Positions 45,879 through 55,824 of a DNA stretch of 64,000 nt are shown one piece after another. The translations under genes and the position numbers were made by a program. Every line of letters starts with the position of its first letter. The first letter of the stretch is position 1. The stretch comes from Gelidibacter maritimus (GTDB taxonomy: Bacteria; Bacteroidota; Bacteroidia; Flavobacteriales; Flavobacteriaceae). The stretch spans positions 25,188 to 89,187 of the forward strand of contig NZ_JACGLT010000015.1 in the NCBI RefSeq assembly GCF_014062315.1, given 5' to 3'. The notes beneath the pieces were generated by a model. The model ran no database searches. It saw nothing but the letters and a program-made list of their open reading frames with translations, and was not told where the DNA came from.

Positions 45879-46967
45879 ATGAAAGCAAAAACCATTTCTA
45901 AAGGACTTTTACAGGCATTAGCCATAGTGTTTGGCATTATATTGCTGTTAATTTTTCTTTACAAAATCCAGTCCTTATTACTTTATTTGTTCATTGCTGG
46001 AATTATCTCCCTTATTTTCAGGCCGGTGGTTTATTTTTTTAAACATCGGTTGAAATTGGGCAGAAACCTTTCTGCATTTATAACGCTTCTGTTGATCGGT
46101 GGTTTTTTTGCCTTGATTTTATGGCTTTTTGTGCCCATAATTTTAGAACAGAGCAAGAACATATCGGAAATTGATTTTGAAATGGTCAAAACCGATTTGA
46201 ATGAACTGAGCATTCAAGCGAGTGAATACTTAGGTGTAGAAAAGATCAACATTATAGAAGCTATTAAGCGTACCGACTTTGTACAAGAATTCGACTCTGA
46301 ATTTGTGGTTAGTTTTGTGGATGTTTTCGTTAATAATATAGGTGCATTTCTAATAGGGGTGTTTTCTGTTTTATTTATCTCATTCTTTTTACTGAAGGAC
46401 GACCGCATGATTTCCAATGCCGTAGCAAGTTTTGCAGAAGAAGGAAAAGAACGTCGGTTTTTAAGAGTTTTGGATAAAGCCAAAGAATTATTATCCCGTT
46501 ATTTTATCGGGCTTCTCATTCAGACCACAATCATGGGCGTGTTCTATTTTTTGCTATTATTAAATTTAGGCGTCAAAAATGCCCTCGCCATAGCTGTTAT
46601 TTGCGCATTTTTAAATATCGTCCCGTATTTAGGACCTCTTCTCGGCGGGGTAGTCATGATTTTGGTGGTAGTCTCCAATAATTTAGGAGTCGATTTTTCA
46701 TCAGATTTATTACCACTTCTGGTCAAAGTTTTAGTTGGAGTGGGGATTGCACAGTTGATTGACAACCTCTTTTCTCAGCCAATCATCTTTGGTAAAAGTG
46801 TTCGATCACATCCTTTAGAGGTTTTTTTGGTAATCATTATTGGAGGATTGATTTTTGGAATTCCTGGGATGATTCTTGCCGTTCCTTTTTATACAACCCT
46901 AAAGGTTATTTCGAAAGAATTTCTATCAGAATATAAAATCGTTAAGCAATTGACCAAAAACCTTTAA
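45879..46967 (+). CDS. AI-2E family transporter (YdiK/PerM type)
   Basis: A 362-aa inner-membrane protein with about eight hydrophobic helices in the AI-2E/UPF0118 pattern: a paired N-terminal helix block, a soluble linker at ~100-140 (NELSIQASEYLGVEKIN) and a C-terminal group with NIVPYLGPLLGG and SHPLEVFLVIIIGGLIFGIPGMIL. Members have been linked to AI-2 export or Na+/H+ exchange, but most are unassigned. TAAATTTG at 45856-45863 is a -7 candidate 15 nt before the ATG. Confidence 0.9.
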   Translation: MKAKTISKGLLQALAIVFGIILLLIFLYKIQSLLLYLFIAGIISLIFRPVVYFFKHRLKLGRNLSAFITLLLIGGFFALILWLFVPIILEQSKNISEIDFEMVKTDLNELSIQASEYLGVEKINIIEAIKRTDFVQEFDSEFVVSFVDVFVNNIGAFLIGVFSVLFISFFLLKDDRMISNAVASFAEEGKERRFLRVLDKAKELLSRYFIGLLIQTTIMGVFYFLLLLNLGVKNALAIAVICAFLNIVPYLGPLLGGVVMILVVVSNNLGVDFSSDLLPLLVKVLVGVGIAQLIDNLFSQPIIFGKSVRSHPLEVFLVIIIGGLIFGIPGMILAVPFYTTLKVISKEFLSEYKIVKQLTKNL

Positions 46968-47001
46968 TTGTAATAGTTAATATTGCATTAAATTGCATGC
47001 G

Positions 47002-48198
47002 ATGAATTCTGCTATCCTCAATACCGACGTACAAGATTATATCAACCAAAACCTTAAAACTGATCCTGCCACTCTTATTTTAAAAGGTGTTCCTTTCAAT
47101 GAGGTGAACGCAGCAGAAACGGTAGAACAAATTGAGGCGAAAGTGCGGTGTGAAAAAAAATTGCCAACTTGGTTCCATCAATCCAATATTTATTACCCCA
47201 ATAAGCTGAATATAGAACAGACTTCTTCTGAATTAACAGCAGAATATAAGTCCAGGATAATTAAAGGCAAATCCATGATTGATCTTACTGGTGGTTTTGG
47301 TGTGGATGCTTACTATTTCGCAAAACAGTTTGAAACAGTTACGCACTGCGAATGGAATGAAGAGCTTAGTGCGATTGTCAAGCACAATTTTAAAACACTT
47401 AAAGTTGGTAATATCAATACAATTGCTGAAGATGGTTTATCCTATCTTAAAAACTCATCCCTTGATTATGATTGGATTTACGTGGATCCGTCCAGGCGTC
47501 ATGACAGCAAAGGCAAGGTGTTCTTTTTAAAGGATTGTTTGCCCAATATTCCGGAGCACTTGGATATTTTATGGTCACGCTCAAAAAATATTCTAATAAA
47601 AACGTCGCCCTTGCTGGATCTTACGATTGGACTGAATGAATTAGAATACGTTAAGACTGTCCAGATCGTGGCCGTCAATAATGAGGTCAAGGAATTATTA
47701 TGGGTGTTAGAATATGGTTTTGCTGGGAAAGTGAATATCAAAACCGTTAACCTTAAAAATAGTGGTACTGAGCAGTTTGAATTTTTAATAGAAGACGAAG
47801 CTCAGGTTGAGATCATTTATGGTGAGCCACTCACCTATCTCTACGAGCCAAATTCGGCTATTATGAAATCAGGAGGCTTTAACTCCGTGGCCGAGTTCTT
47901 TAAGGTGAAAAAACTGCATAAACATTCGCATCTATATACGAGTGATTCGTTGGTTGATTTCCCCGGAAGGGCATTTAAAATTTTAAAATCAATTCCTTAT
48001 AACAAAAAGCAAATTAAGAAGCTTTCTATAAATAAAGCCAATATCACGACCCGTAATTTTCCTGACACGGTTCAAAACATTCGGAAATTATTCAAAATTA
48101 AAGATGGTGGCAATGATTATCTTTTCTTTACTACGGATATGAACAATGAGAAAACAGTATTGATCTGCACCAAGGTCAACCCTTTGTACCATCTCTAA
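47002..48198 (+). CDS. class I SAM-dependent methyltransferase, THUMP-like (PG1098 type)
   Basis: 398 aa from ATG 47002 (an in-frame TTG at 46993 is less likely). An N-terminal helical part is followed by a Rossmann methylase: SAM motif I MIDLTGGFGVDAYYFAK, acidic CEWNEEL, DYDWIYVDPSRRHDSKG, and a C-terminal THUMP-like RNA-binding region (PGRAFKILKSIPYNKKQIKK). The DPSRR motif resembles that of methylases acting on RNA bases. The target is unknown, but clustering with three RNA modification genes supports an RNA substrate. Confidence 0.85.
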   Translation: MNSAILNTDVQDYINQNLKTDPATLILKGVPFNEVNAAETVEQIEAKVRCEKKLPTWFHQSNIYYPNKLNIEQTSSELTAEYKSRIIKGKSMIDLTGGFGVDAYYFAKQFETVTHCEWNEELSAIVKHNFKTLKVGNINTIAEDGLSYLKNSSLDYDWIYVDPSRRHDSKGKVFFLKDCLPNIPEHLDILWSRSKNILIKTSPLLDLTIGLNELEYVKTVQIVAVNNEVKELLWVLEYGFAGKVNIKTVNLKNSGTEQFEFLIEDEAQVEIIYGEPLTYLYEPNSAIMKSGGFNSVAEFFKVKKLHKHSHLYTSDSLVDFPGRAFKILKSIPYNKKQIKKLSINKANITTRNFPDTVQNIRKLFKIKDGGNDYLFFTTDMNNEKTVLICTKVNPLYHL

Positions 48199-48278
48199 AA
48201 GCACACGAAGTGTAATAGCCTCTTTTTGCTGCTCGTTATTTTCTCAGTACAATATCAAATCGTTTTAAAATAATCGAC

Positions 48279-48416
48279 TTAAATCATGTTAAATATTGGC
48301 CCAAGTAGGACATATATGATAATAAAAAGAATAATTGTGCCAATACAGCCACACTTTCCACCACCTAATTTTTTTGCTCCCCATCCAGCGGCAAGCGCTC
48401 TTAATATATTTTTCAT
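48279..48416 (-). CDS. 45-aa small membrane protein with GG-K-CGC motif
   Basis: An ORF too short for usual calling. ATG 48416 to TAA 48279, starting MKNILRALAAGWGAKKLGGG, then KCGCIGT and one strongly hydrophobic helix (IILFIIIYVLLGPIF). The pattern of a basic amphipathic N-terminus, a glycine run, a CxC motif and one C-terminal helix looks designed and not random. I recall similar tiny proteins in flavobacteria, but could not check this. It probably sits in the inner membrane. Function unknown. Confidence 0.65.
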   Translation of the reverse strand: MKNILRALAAGWGAKKLGGGKCGCIGTIILFIIIYVLLGPIFNMI

Positions 48417-48482
48417 TCTCTTAAATTTTAATTTATAAATATAATACGAAATGAAATTTGTAAAGTGCGCATTAACGACAAA

Positions 48483-49133
48483 TCATATCTCAAATACTGA
48501 TTTTTCAGTAAAACCATAACAAATGGCAGAAGCAATTGTTCGTTTTGTGTTCAGCCCCGTAAATTCACTAAACGCTGGAAGAATTAAGCGATGCTCAGAA
48601 ACCTCATAACAGGGTAGTTTAATCGAAACCTTACCTCTACCTCTAATGACCACTCCTGGATGGGTATGTCCGGAAATGCAAAAGATATCCTCACCACAAT
48701 GCTGTTCATCATGCACAAATCGGAAAGCGTCCACATCTTTATGAGTTTTAAAAACAGTAATCCCCAGTGATTTGTAAAAGTTATCTTTTAAACGGTCGTG
48801 ATTGCCTTTAATGAGTTCAAAACTGACTTCTCGATTATCTTGTATAAACTTCTGAAACTGATTGATATCCGTATTGTTTTCGGCATGAAAAAGGTCGCCA
48901 ACCACAAGGACTATTTCCGCCTCAAAACAGTTGATTAAATCTTGTAATTTCTTCAAATCATTGTCCAAGATGGCCGACGGAATCGGAATGCCAGCTTTTC
49001 TGAAATGAGCGGTTTTCCCTATATGCAAGTCGGATAAAACCAAAGTTTTCTGCTGTTTCCAAAAAAGAGCACGCTGGTTGGTCAGCGTTAAAACTTCATT
49101 TTGAATTGAAATGTCTTTGGTAATAATACTCAT
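48483..49133 (-). CDS. pdeM: ligase-associated DNA damage response endonuclease PdeM
   Basis: A 216-aa calcineurin-like metallophosphoesterase. Metal ligands are seen in VLSDLHIGKTAHFRKAGIPIP, VGDLFHAENN, LIKGNHDR and ISGHTHPG. It is the last gene of the four-gene 'ligase-associated DNA damage response' operon and starts with a 4-nt overlap with the helicase gene. PdeM is predicted to process DNA ends or small nucleotide substrates in this pathway. Confidence 0.93.
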   Translation of the reverse strand: MSIITKDISIQNEVLTLTNQRALFWKQQKTLVLSDLHIGKTAHFRKAGIPIPSAILDNDLKKLQDLINCFEAEIVLVVGDLFHAENNTDINQFQKFIQDNREVSFELIKGNHDRLKDNFYKSLGITVFKTHKDVDAFRFVHDEQHCGEDIFCISGHTHPGVVIRGRGKVSIKLPCYEVSEHRLILPAFSEFTGLNTKRTIASAICYGFTEKSVFEI

Positions 49134-51589
49134 AGTTGCGTTTGCTTCAGCACCTCATCTCTAATCCGTCTAATCCGCGCATCCAAATCTTCGCTGGTCA
49201 AGGATTGTCGTAAGCTATCCACTTTTATGGGAAAGCTTAATGGTGTGAAAGATTTTGCAAATTTAAGGATTAGTTTACTTTTAGAAATACGTTCAAAGGC
49301 ATCTTTTAAACGCACTTCTTCCAATTGTTCATTAAAAACTTCGGTGTAAGCTTGTCGCAATAATAAATTTTGTGGCTCATAATCCTCCAAGACCCTAAAA
49401 ATCAATCCAGAAGAAGATTGTAAGCTCTTGTTATTCTTTCGCGTTCCGGGCTGACTTTGCACCACCAAACCTGAAATAACGGCAATATCCCTAAATTTTC
49501 GAGAAGCCATTTCTGAGGCATTGATGCTACCAATAACATCTTCCATTAAGTTATCTTTGGATAAGATATCCTTGATGTTCTCTTCATCAATTGGAATGGC
49601 TTGATCACTCAATAGTTCGAAACCATAATCGTTCATTGCAATGGTAAAAGTCAATGGTTTTATCAAGCTTAAACGATAGGCAATCAAAGCGGCCATCACT
49701 TCATGAATCAGTCGCCCTTCAAACGGATACATAAACACATGATGCCCATCTTTTGTTTCAATCATTTCAATTAAAAATTCGTCTTTTCCAGGTATATGAG
49801 AATTCTTTTCCTGTTGGGAAATCAAAGGGTGTAGAAACTTGAGTTCTTTTTCGGTTGTTTTTGGATGCAATGACTCCGCTAATTTCTCACGTAAATAATG
49901 GCTTAAATACGATGATAAAGGTAAACGTCCTCCCATCCAACTTGGGGTGATGGCCGACTTTCGTTTGCTCCGCTTCACCAACACGGTCATATCCTTGATG
50001 GTAACCATTTCCAACACGCGGCCTGCCAAAATAAAGTGATCATTGGGTTTTAATTTCGAAATGAAGTATTCTTCTACCATGCCGATATATCCACCAGAGA
50101 AAAATTTTACTTTTAACATGGCATCGCTAACAATGGCACCGATATTCATGCGATGCAACATGGCAATCCTTCTGCTTTTTACTTTATACAGTCCATCATC
50201 GTCCACAATAACTTTGTGGTATTCTTCATAAGATTTTAAGGTATTTCCACCCTCGGTAATAAAATGCAACGCCCAACGCCAATCGGCTTCGGTCATATAA
50301 TGAAAGGCATGGACTTTCTGAATTGATGCAAACAATTCTTTCTCATTAAAACCTTCACCAACTGCAAGGGTTACCATAAACTGAATGAGCACATCAAATG
50401 TCAAAACCATAGGTTCTCGTGCTTCAATTCGCTTATCTTTCACCGCCTGTTTGAGCGCAGAAGCTTCTATCAATTCCAACGAATGCGTTGGCACAAAATA
50501 AATTTTAGAGGTTTCATAAGGTGAATGCCCACTACGTCCTGCCCGTTGCATAAACCGCGCAATACCTTTTGGAGATCCAATTTGAATCACACAATCCACT
50601 GGTTTAAAATCCACGCCTAAATCTAAAGACGATGTGCAGACTACTGCTTTGAGATGTCCGTCTGAAATAGCTTCTTCAATCCAGTTGCGCAATTGCGCAT
50701 CAATCGATCCGTGATGAATGGCAATCTGTCCCGCCAAATCCGGTTCAATTTTTAAAATTTGCTGATACCAAATTTCCGATTGGTTCCTGGTATTGGTGAA
50801 AATTAGCGTCGTATTATTTTCGTATATAATCGGAATGATTTTATAAGCCATCTTTACACCCATATGGCCTGCCCAAGGCAAGACTTCAATTTCATCAGGG
50901 AGCACGGTAACGACGTCGATTTTCTTTTTCTCTTTGGCAACAATGCGCTTGGTCTTGATGTCTTTATACGGAATCAACACCTTCTGTGCTTCATCCAAAT
51001 TACCAATGGTGGCCGTAATTCCAAATATTTTCATGGATTTGGAAAGACTCAACAATCTGGACATGGCCAACTCGGTTAGCACCCCGCGTTTGGACCCTAA
51101 TAATTCATGCCACTCATCTACCGCAACACAATGCAAATTTTTAAAAAATCGGGAGTTATTTTTTTGTGAGAATAAAATATGAAGTGTTTCTGGGGTGGTC
51201 AACAACACGTCTGGCATTAATCGTTCCTGCCGGCGACGATCTTTCTGTGGTGTATCGCCATTTCTGACTTCCACTTGCCAATCCAAACCAATTTCTTCTA
51301 CAGCAACGGTCATGGCTTTTGCCAAATCTTTAGCAAGCGATCGCAACGGACTTATCCAAAGCAACTTCATACCTTTTTTATAGGCTTCCGGTTGATTGAG
51401 ATAATCAATGACGACTGCCAAAAACACAGAAAAGGTCTTTCCAAAACCTGTAGGTGCCACCACCATGCCGCTGTAACCGTTATGATATTGATTCCAGGTT
51501 TGCAACTGAAAATCGAACGGCTTTTGCCCTTTCTTCTTCATCCAATCGGCAACTATCTGATAGCCTTGTGAGTCCTGAACGTCTTTCAA
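49130..51589 (-). CDS. ligase-associated DNA damage response DExH helicase (Lhr-like)
   Basis: An 819-aa superfamily 2 helicase. Walker A VVAPTGFGKTFSV, DExH box AVDEWHELLGSKRG, motif VI FMQRAGRSGH, and the long Lhr-type C-terminal winged-helix and core region. It acts with the adjacent ATP-dependent ligase, MBL-fold exonuclease and PdeM. Four-base overlaps (ATGA) with both neighbours indicate coupled translation. The cofactor is ATP; the precise DNA substrate is not established. Confidence 0.95.
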   Translation of the reverse strand: MKDVQDSQGYQIVADWMKKKGQKPFDFQLQTWNQYHNGYSGMVVAPTGFGKTFSVFLAVVIDYLNQPEAYKKGMKLLWISPLRSLAKDLAKAMTVAVEEIGLDWQVEVRNGDTPQKDRRRQERLMPDVLLTTPETLHILFSQKNNSRFFKNLHCVAVDEWHELLGSKRGVLTELAMSRLLSLSKSMKIFGITATIGNLDEAQKVLIPYKDIKTKRIVAKEKKKIDVVTVLPDEIEVLPWAGHMGVKMAYKIIPIIYENNTTLIFTNTRNQSEIWYQQILKIEPDLAGQIAIHHGSIDAQLRNWIEEAISDGHLKAVVCTSSLDLGVDFKPVDCVIQIGSPKGIARFMQRAGRSGHSPYETSKIYFVPTHSLELIEASALKQAVKDKRIEAREPMVLTFDVLIQFMVTLAVGEGFNEKELFASIQKVHAFHYMTEADWRWALHFITEGGNTLKSYEEYHKVIVDDDGLYKVKSRRIAMLHRMNIGAIVSDAMLKVKFFSGGYIGMVEEYFISKLKPNDHFILAGRVLEMVTIKDMTVLVKRSKRKSAITPSWMGGRLPLSSYLSHYLREKLAESLHPKTTEKELKFLHPLISQQEKNSHIPGKDEFLIEMIETKDGHHVFMYPFEGRLIHEVMAALIAYRLSLIKPLTFTIAMNDYGFELLSDQAIPIDEENIKDILSKDNLMEDVIGSINASEMASRKFRDIAVISGLVVQSQPGTRKNNKSLQSSSGLIFRVLEDYEPQNLLLRQAYTEVFNEQLEEVRLKDAFERISKSKLILKFAKSFTPLSFPIKVDSLRQSLTSEDLDARIRRIRDEVLKQTQL

Positions 51590-53178
51590 GTTGGATTTGT
51601 GATTAGTTGTTTAACTTGTTCAATGGTGTCAATTTCATCGACGGTTTTATCGCGTCGCCATCTTAATATCCGTGGGAATCTTAGAGCTACCCCAGATTTA
51701 TGACGGTTGCTAAGTGCAATACCCTCAAAGGCAATTTCAAAAACCAATTCAGGTTTCACGGTTCGAACAGGACCAAATTTTTCAATGGCATTTTTATTGA
51801 CGAATCTTGAAATCTCAGTGATTTCAACATCGGTCAGCCCCGAATAGGCTTTGGCCACAGTGACTAAGCCATCATCCTTTTTAACCGCAAAAGTATAATC
51901 GGTATATTTTGAGCTTCGCCTTCCACTACCCTTTTGAGCATAAATCATAACGGCATCAATTGTTAATGGATCGACTTTCCATTTCCACCAATCGCCTTTT
52001 TTACGCCCGGTATGATATGGTGAGTTTTTCTGTTTTAGCATTAATCCTTCACTATTGAAATCACGCGCTTTATTTCTGATAGCATCCAACTCACTCCATT
52101 CATTAAATGTAATAATTTCAGAAATTAAAATATGATTAGGCAAGGTTTGAGATGCCAATAAAGTCTCTAAAGTTTCACGCCGATAGGTCATTGGTTGTGT
52201 ACGAATGTCTTGGCCATTCCATTCCAAAATATCATACACATAAAACCCCACCGGAATTTCTTCCAACATTTTTTTGCTGACGTTCTTCCGATTGAGCCGT
52301 TTTTGTAAATCGTTGAACAACAAAACGGCGTTGTCTTTGAGTGCCAATATTTCGCCATCAATGACAAAATTTTCCTTAAAAGTCTCCATAGCACTCACCA
52401 ATTCAGGAAACTGGCTCGTGACCAATTCTTCACCCCGTGACCAGATAAAAATCTCGTCGTTGCGTTTAACTATTTGACCTCTAATGCCGTCCCATTTATA
52501 TTCCACTTGCCAATCTTCAGGATCACCCAATTCTGGCAGTTCCTTTTCCAAAGCATAGGCTAAGCAAAACGGATATGGTTTGGAGTTATCATAATTGATG
52601 TGTTCACCTTGAATCAAGTCATCAAAACTGATACTATTGATGTCCCAATTTCCAATAATACTATGCATAAGCCGATTGGCATCAATTCCCGAATATTTGG
52701 ACAAGGCATTGACCAAGGTTTTTTTAGAAACGCCAATTCGAAAACTTCCACCAATCAATTTATTGAAAATTAGTCGCTCTTGCATCTCCAGGCCCGACCA
52801 CGCATTGAGTACATAATCCTTTTTTTCTAAATCAGATTTTGGCCGTAGAGCAATCAATTCTTCCATCCAAACACTTAACGGTTTTTCAATATGATGTGTT
52901 GGGTCAGGAAGCATCAAAGCAATAGTTTCACCCAAGTCGCCCACACTGCTATAGCTTTCCAAAAAGAGCCATTCAGGATATCCGGTAATTTCCATACACC
53001 ATTGACGCATCAGGGATGTTTTCACAGGTCTTGAAGGACGTTTACCTGTAAATAAGGTGATTATCCAAAGCTTGTCTTTTTCTGGAGCAGCTTTGAGATA
53101 GTCCACCAAGGCATCAATCTTTGAATTGGTTTTATTGGTGATTTCAATCGCGCTGATAAGTTCAGAAAAATGCTTCAT
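51586..53178 (-). CDS. ATP-dependent DNA ligase (ligase-associated system)
   Basis: A 530-aa ATP-type ligase. An N-terminal DNA-binding domain is followed by the nucleotidyltransferase with motif I VEYKWDGIRGQI (Lys228 forms the adenylate), motif III FVIDGEI, motif IV EGLMLK and an OB-fold end. It is separate from the NAD ligase used in replication. It seals breaks after end processing by its three operon partners. Confidence 0.95.
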   Translation of the reverse strand: MKHFSELISAIEITNKTNSKIDALVDYLKAAPEKDKLWIITLFTGKRPSRPVKTSLMRQWCMEITGYPEWLFLESYSSVGDLGETIALMLPDPTHHIEKPLSVWMEELIALRPKSDLEKKDYVLNAWSGLEMQERLIFNKLIGGSFRIGVSKKTLVNALSKYSGIDANRLMHSIIGNWDINSISFDDLIQGEHINYDNSKPYPFCLAYALEKELPELGDPEDWQVEYKWDGIRGQIVKRNDEIFIWSRGEELVTSQFPELVSAMETFKENFVIDGEILALKDNAVLLFNDLQKRLNRKNVSKKMLEEIPVGFYVYDILEWNGQDIRTQPMTYRRETLETLLASQTLPNHILISEIITFNEWSELDAIRNKARDFNSEGLMLKQKNSPYHTGRKKGDWWKWKVDPLTIDAVMIYAQKGSGRRSSKYTDYTFAVKKDDGLVTVAKAYSGLTDVEITEISRFVNKNAIEKFGPVRTVKPELVFEIAFEGIALSNRHKSGVALRFPRILRWRRDKTVDEIDTIEQVKQLITNPT

Positions 53179-54191
53179 GAGGCTTCCTTTTTTTCGAGTT
53201 CCTTGTCGTCATCTTCAGCACCGTATTCTGTTTTCACTTCCGCAGAAGGAATTCCGATCTCATTCAGATATTTTGAAAAAGTGGCTTGGCTGCCGTGGGT
53301 CACATAAACTTTTTCGGCTTCGGTAGCTTTTACGGCAGACATTAAGCCGTTCCAATCAGCATGATCACTGACGGCAAATCCGGCATCTACAGCTTGCCAG
53401 CGTCTATTACCTCTAATTTGCATCCATCCCGAACAAATAGCAGTGGCAGCATTTGGAATCTTCTTCAATAATTTTGATCCCAACAGGCCGGGTGGCATAA
53501 TGATGATCTTATTTTGAAGGTCTTCTTTTTTAAAATCGTAGTTGAGCAAATGAGTCTGCGGAAGCAGAATTCCTGAACCTTCAATGGCCCTGTTAAGATT
53601 ATGGATAGCCGAGTGAACGTACATTTTATCCACACCTTCCATAAGTTTCATAATGCGTTGCGCCTTCCCTAAGGAATATCCCAAAAAGACGCTGGTTCGA
53701 TTATGCGATTGATTTTTCAAAACCCAATCGTGCATTTGTTGCTGCAATTGGGCCTCACTCAGCCAATTATAAATGGGGAGACCAAATGTGCTTTCTGTAA
53801 TAAATTCGTGACATTTGATAGGCTCAAAAGGAACCGTCAGATGGTCATTTTTTACTTTATAATCGCCAGTAAATACCACCACAAAACCTTTATACTCCAA
53901 TCGTATTTGAGCAGATCCAATGACATGACCAGCAGGATGAAAACTGACCTGCACCCCATTGACAGTTTTGGGCTCATTATAATTCAAAGATTCAATCTGA
54001 ATATCTGCTCCGAGCCGATGCTTTAAAATGGTTTTTGAATCCGTTTGGCACAAATAATATTTCATTCCGTTTCGCGCATGATCCGCATGCCCGTGAGAAA
54101 TGATGGCATAATCTACCGGCAACCACGGATCGAGATAAAATTTTCCGGGGATGCAGTAAATGCCTTTTTTTGTGAATTTAACGAGTTTCAA
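53175..54191 (-). CDS. ligase-associated DNA damage response exonuclease (MBL fold)
   Basis: A 338-aa metallo-beta-lactamase/beta-CASP-type nuclease, first gene of the operon. Metal ligands in IISHGHADHARNG, then HPAGHVIGSAQI, FTGDYKVKND and SDHADWNG. Related to SNM1/Artemis-like DNA nucleases. Its stop overlaps the ligase start by 4 nt. The acidic tail (EDDDKELEKKEAS) is extra to the fold. Confidence 0.94.
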   Translation of the reverse strand: MKLVKFTKKGIYCIPGKFYLDPWLPVDYAIISHGHADHARNGMKYYLCQTDSKTILKHRLGADIQIESLNYNEPKTVNGVQVSFHPAGHVIGSAQIRLEYKGFVVVFTGDYKVKNDHLTVPFEPIKCHEFITESTFGLPIYNWLSEAQLQQQMHDWVLKNQSHNRTSVFLGYSLGKAQRIMKLMEGVDKMYVHSAIHNLNRAIEGSGILLPQTHLLNYDFKKEDLQNKIIIMPPGLLGSKLLKKIPNAATAICSGWMQIRGNRRWQAVDAGFAVSDHADWNGLMSAVKATEAEKVYVTHGSQATFSKYLNEIGIPSAEVKTEYGAEDDDKELEKKEAS

Positions 54192-54270
54192 ATGTATTCT
54201 GCTTTCTGAAATAAATGTATTAAGTAGAATGGAAATGGATAAATCGATTTCAATTCCGATTTGTCGATAA

Positions 54271-54771
54271 TTACGGCTTTAATTCTCCGAAATCCATAGT
54301 ATCAGGTTGATCTCCAGTAACGGCACCAACACCCATTTTGACCAAAGTAATGAGTTTGTTATTTTTCGGGTCCCAATAAAAGGCTTCGGTTGGTTTTACG
54401 GAGATAGCGGTGATGTTTGGATCGTCTTTTCCATCAAACCAAGTATCGTCAGACTTACCATAAAGTTCATCAATCATCCTTCTATCAGTGGTGATGGTGG
54501 CTGTTCCGTAAACATTCAAGAACTGCATATCACTCTTATCGACATAAATTAAATGAAGATTGGGGTCGTTCATCAAATTCTCATTGTGTGTGCTATTTTT
54601 ATTGCTCAAAAACCAAATGTGTCCGTGATCATCCACTTTTTTTGTGCTCATTGGTATCATGTGCAATGGTGTTTGCTTCAGATTGGTAGCCATCATAGTA
54701 AAGTCGATGTCTTCTGCCATCTCTTTAATCTTCTTCTTGGCCTCGTCATTATATAAGTTCTGTGTGCTCAT
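54271..54771 (-). CDS. pyridoxamine 5'-phosphate oxidase-like general stress protein
   Basis: A 166-aa split-barrel flavin-binding protein of the PNPOx-like general-stress family (GSP26 type). The central KVDDHGHIWFLSNKNSTHNENL and LNVYGTATITTDRR strands follow the family. The C-terminal half ends KMGVGAVTGDQPD. Such proteins bind FMN or FAD and have no proven reaction. It is next to the DNA repair operon, 79 bp after its start, on the same strand. Confidence 0.88.
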   Translation of the reverse strand: MSTQNLYNDEAKKKIKEMAEDIDFTMMATNLKQTPLHMIPMSTKKVDDHGHIWFLSNKNSTHNENLMNDPNLHLIYVDKSDMQFLNVYGTATITTDRRMIDELYGKSDDTWFDGKDDPNITAISVKPTEAFYWDPKNNKLITLVKMGVGAVTGDQPDTMDFGELKP

Positions 54772-54983
54772 AATTTTCTATTTAATTTATTCCCACCAGT
54801 GGGTTTTAATACCCCCGAGATTCTTGATTTTATAAAATTAGTGAACAATTGAAAAGGCGGATAATTCTATCCAATTAAATCATACCCCAAAAACAAAATT
54901 TCTACATCTGGTTTACTATAAATCTATACAACACTTAATTGTGGTGAATGAGGTAATTCATCTTCGATAAATTGATTTATTTT

Positions 54984-55562
54984 ATGGATAATTTAAATAC
55001 AGAAACAATGGATACCAACAGATTATCAAAAAAAATAGAAGACATTTTAAATAAGCAAGCCGCTAAAGAGGCTGAAGCAGCCCAGGTTTTTTTAAGCTAT
55101 GGCTGTTGGGCAGATTCTGAAGGCTATGGTGGGATTGCAAATTTCTTTTTCAGACATGTGGCCGAAGAGCGTGACCATATGATGAAGGTGATTCAGTACA
55201 TTATGCAGCGCGGTGGCACTGTTAAAATAACAGCAATAAAAGCACCTCCTGCTGATCCGAAAAACTTACAAGACTGTTTTGAGAAAACATTTAAACATGA
55301 AGTTGACAATACTACTGCCATATATGAGATTGTGAATCTGGCGCATGAAGAGCGCGATTGGGCCACGTACAATTTTGCCCAGTGGTTCGTGAAAGAACAA
55401 ATGGAAGAAGAAAAAATGGTCATGGATTTGTTGGATAAACTTAAAATTGCCGGCGGACCAAAAGCCACGGATGAATCCCTATTCAATCTGGACAAGTTTA
55501 TGGCTGAAGCTCCAGATGAAGCACCCTTGGCAAGAGATGCCTCTATGGACAATCCAGAATAA
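54984..55562 (+). CDS. ferritin (non-haem)
   Basis: 192 aa from ATG 54984 (alternatives: TTG 54972 or ATG 55008). A four-helix ferritin: NKQAAKEAEAAQVFLSYGCWADSEGYGG, FFFRHVAEERDHMMKVI (ExxH), KTFKHEVDNTTAIYEI and FVKEQMEEEKMVMDLLDKL carry the ferroxidase carboxylates and His. It stores iron as ferric oxide and limits Fenton chemistry. A C-terminal acidic tail (AEAPDEAPLARDASMDNPE) is longer than in classic FtnA. A terminator follows. Confidence 0.92.
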   Translation: MDNLNTETMDTNRLSKKIEDILNKQAAKEAEAAQVFLSYGCWADSEGYGGIANFFFRHVAEERDHMMKVIQYIMQRGGTVKITAIKAPPADPKNLQDCFEKTFKHEVDNTTAIYEIVNLAHEERDWATYNFAQWFVKEQMEEEKMVMDLLDKLKIAGGPKATDESLFNLDKFMAEAPDEAPLARDASMDNPE

Positions 55563-55585
55563 TACTTATTTAGTTTATTCTTTAC

Positions 55586-55609
55586 AAAACCCTCGCTTGA
55601 GGGTTTTTT
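55586..55609 (+). terminator. terminator after the ferritin gene
   Basis: AAAACCCTC, loop GCTT, GAGGGTTTT with further T: a 9-bp stem with a poly-U end. Confidence 0.92.
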
Positions 55610-55824
55610 GTGTACGCTACTTCCCAATTAAATGGGGAAAACACAGACATGAACAGAATAATCATCAAGCTATGATTATAGCCACTCGAGTGAAAACATG
55701 ATGAGGGTTTCAAGAATGTTAATTTGAAAACTCTGATGAAAATTAGTTGCTTATCTTGCGTTATTGATTAGTTTATATATTCAGCACAATCTTTAGAAGA
55801 CTGAGACGAATAATTTTCACATCC

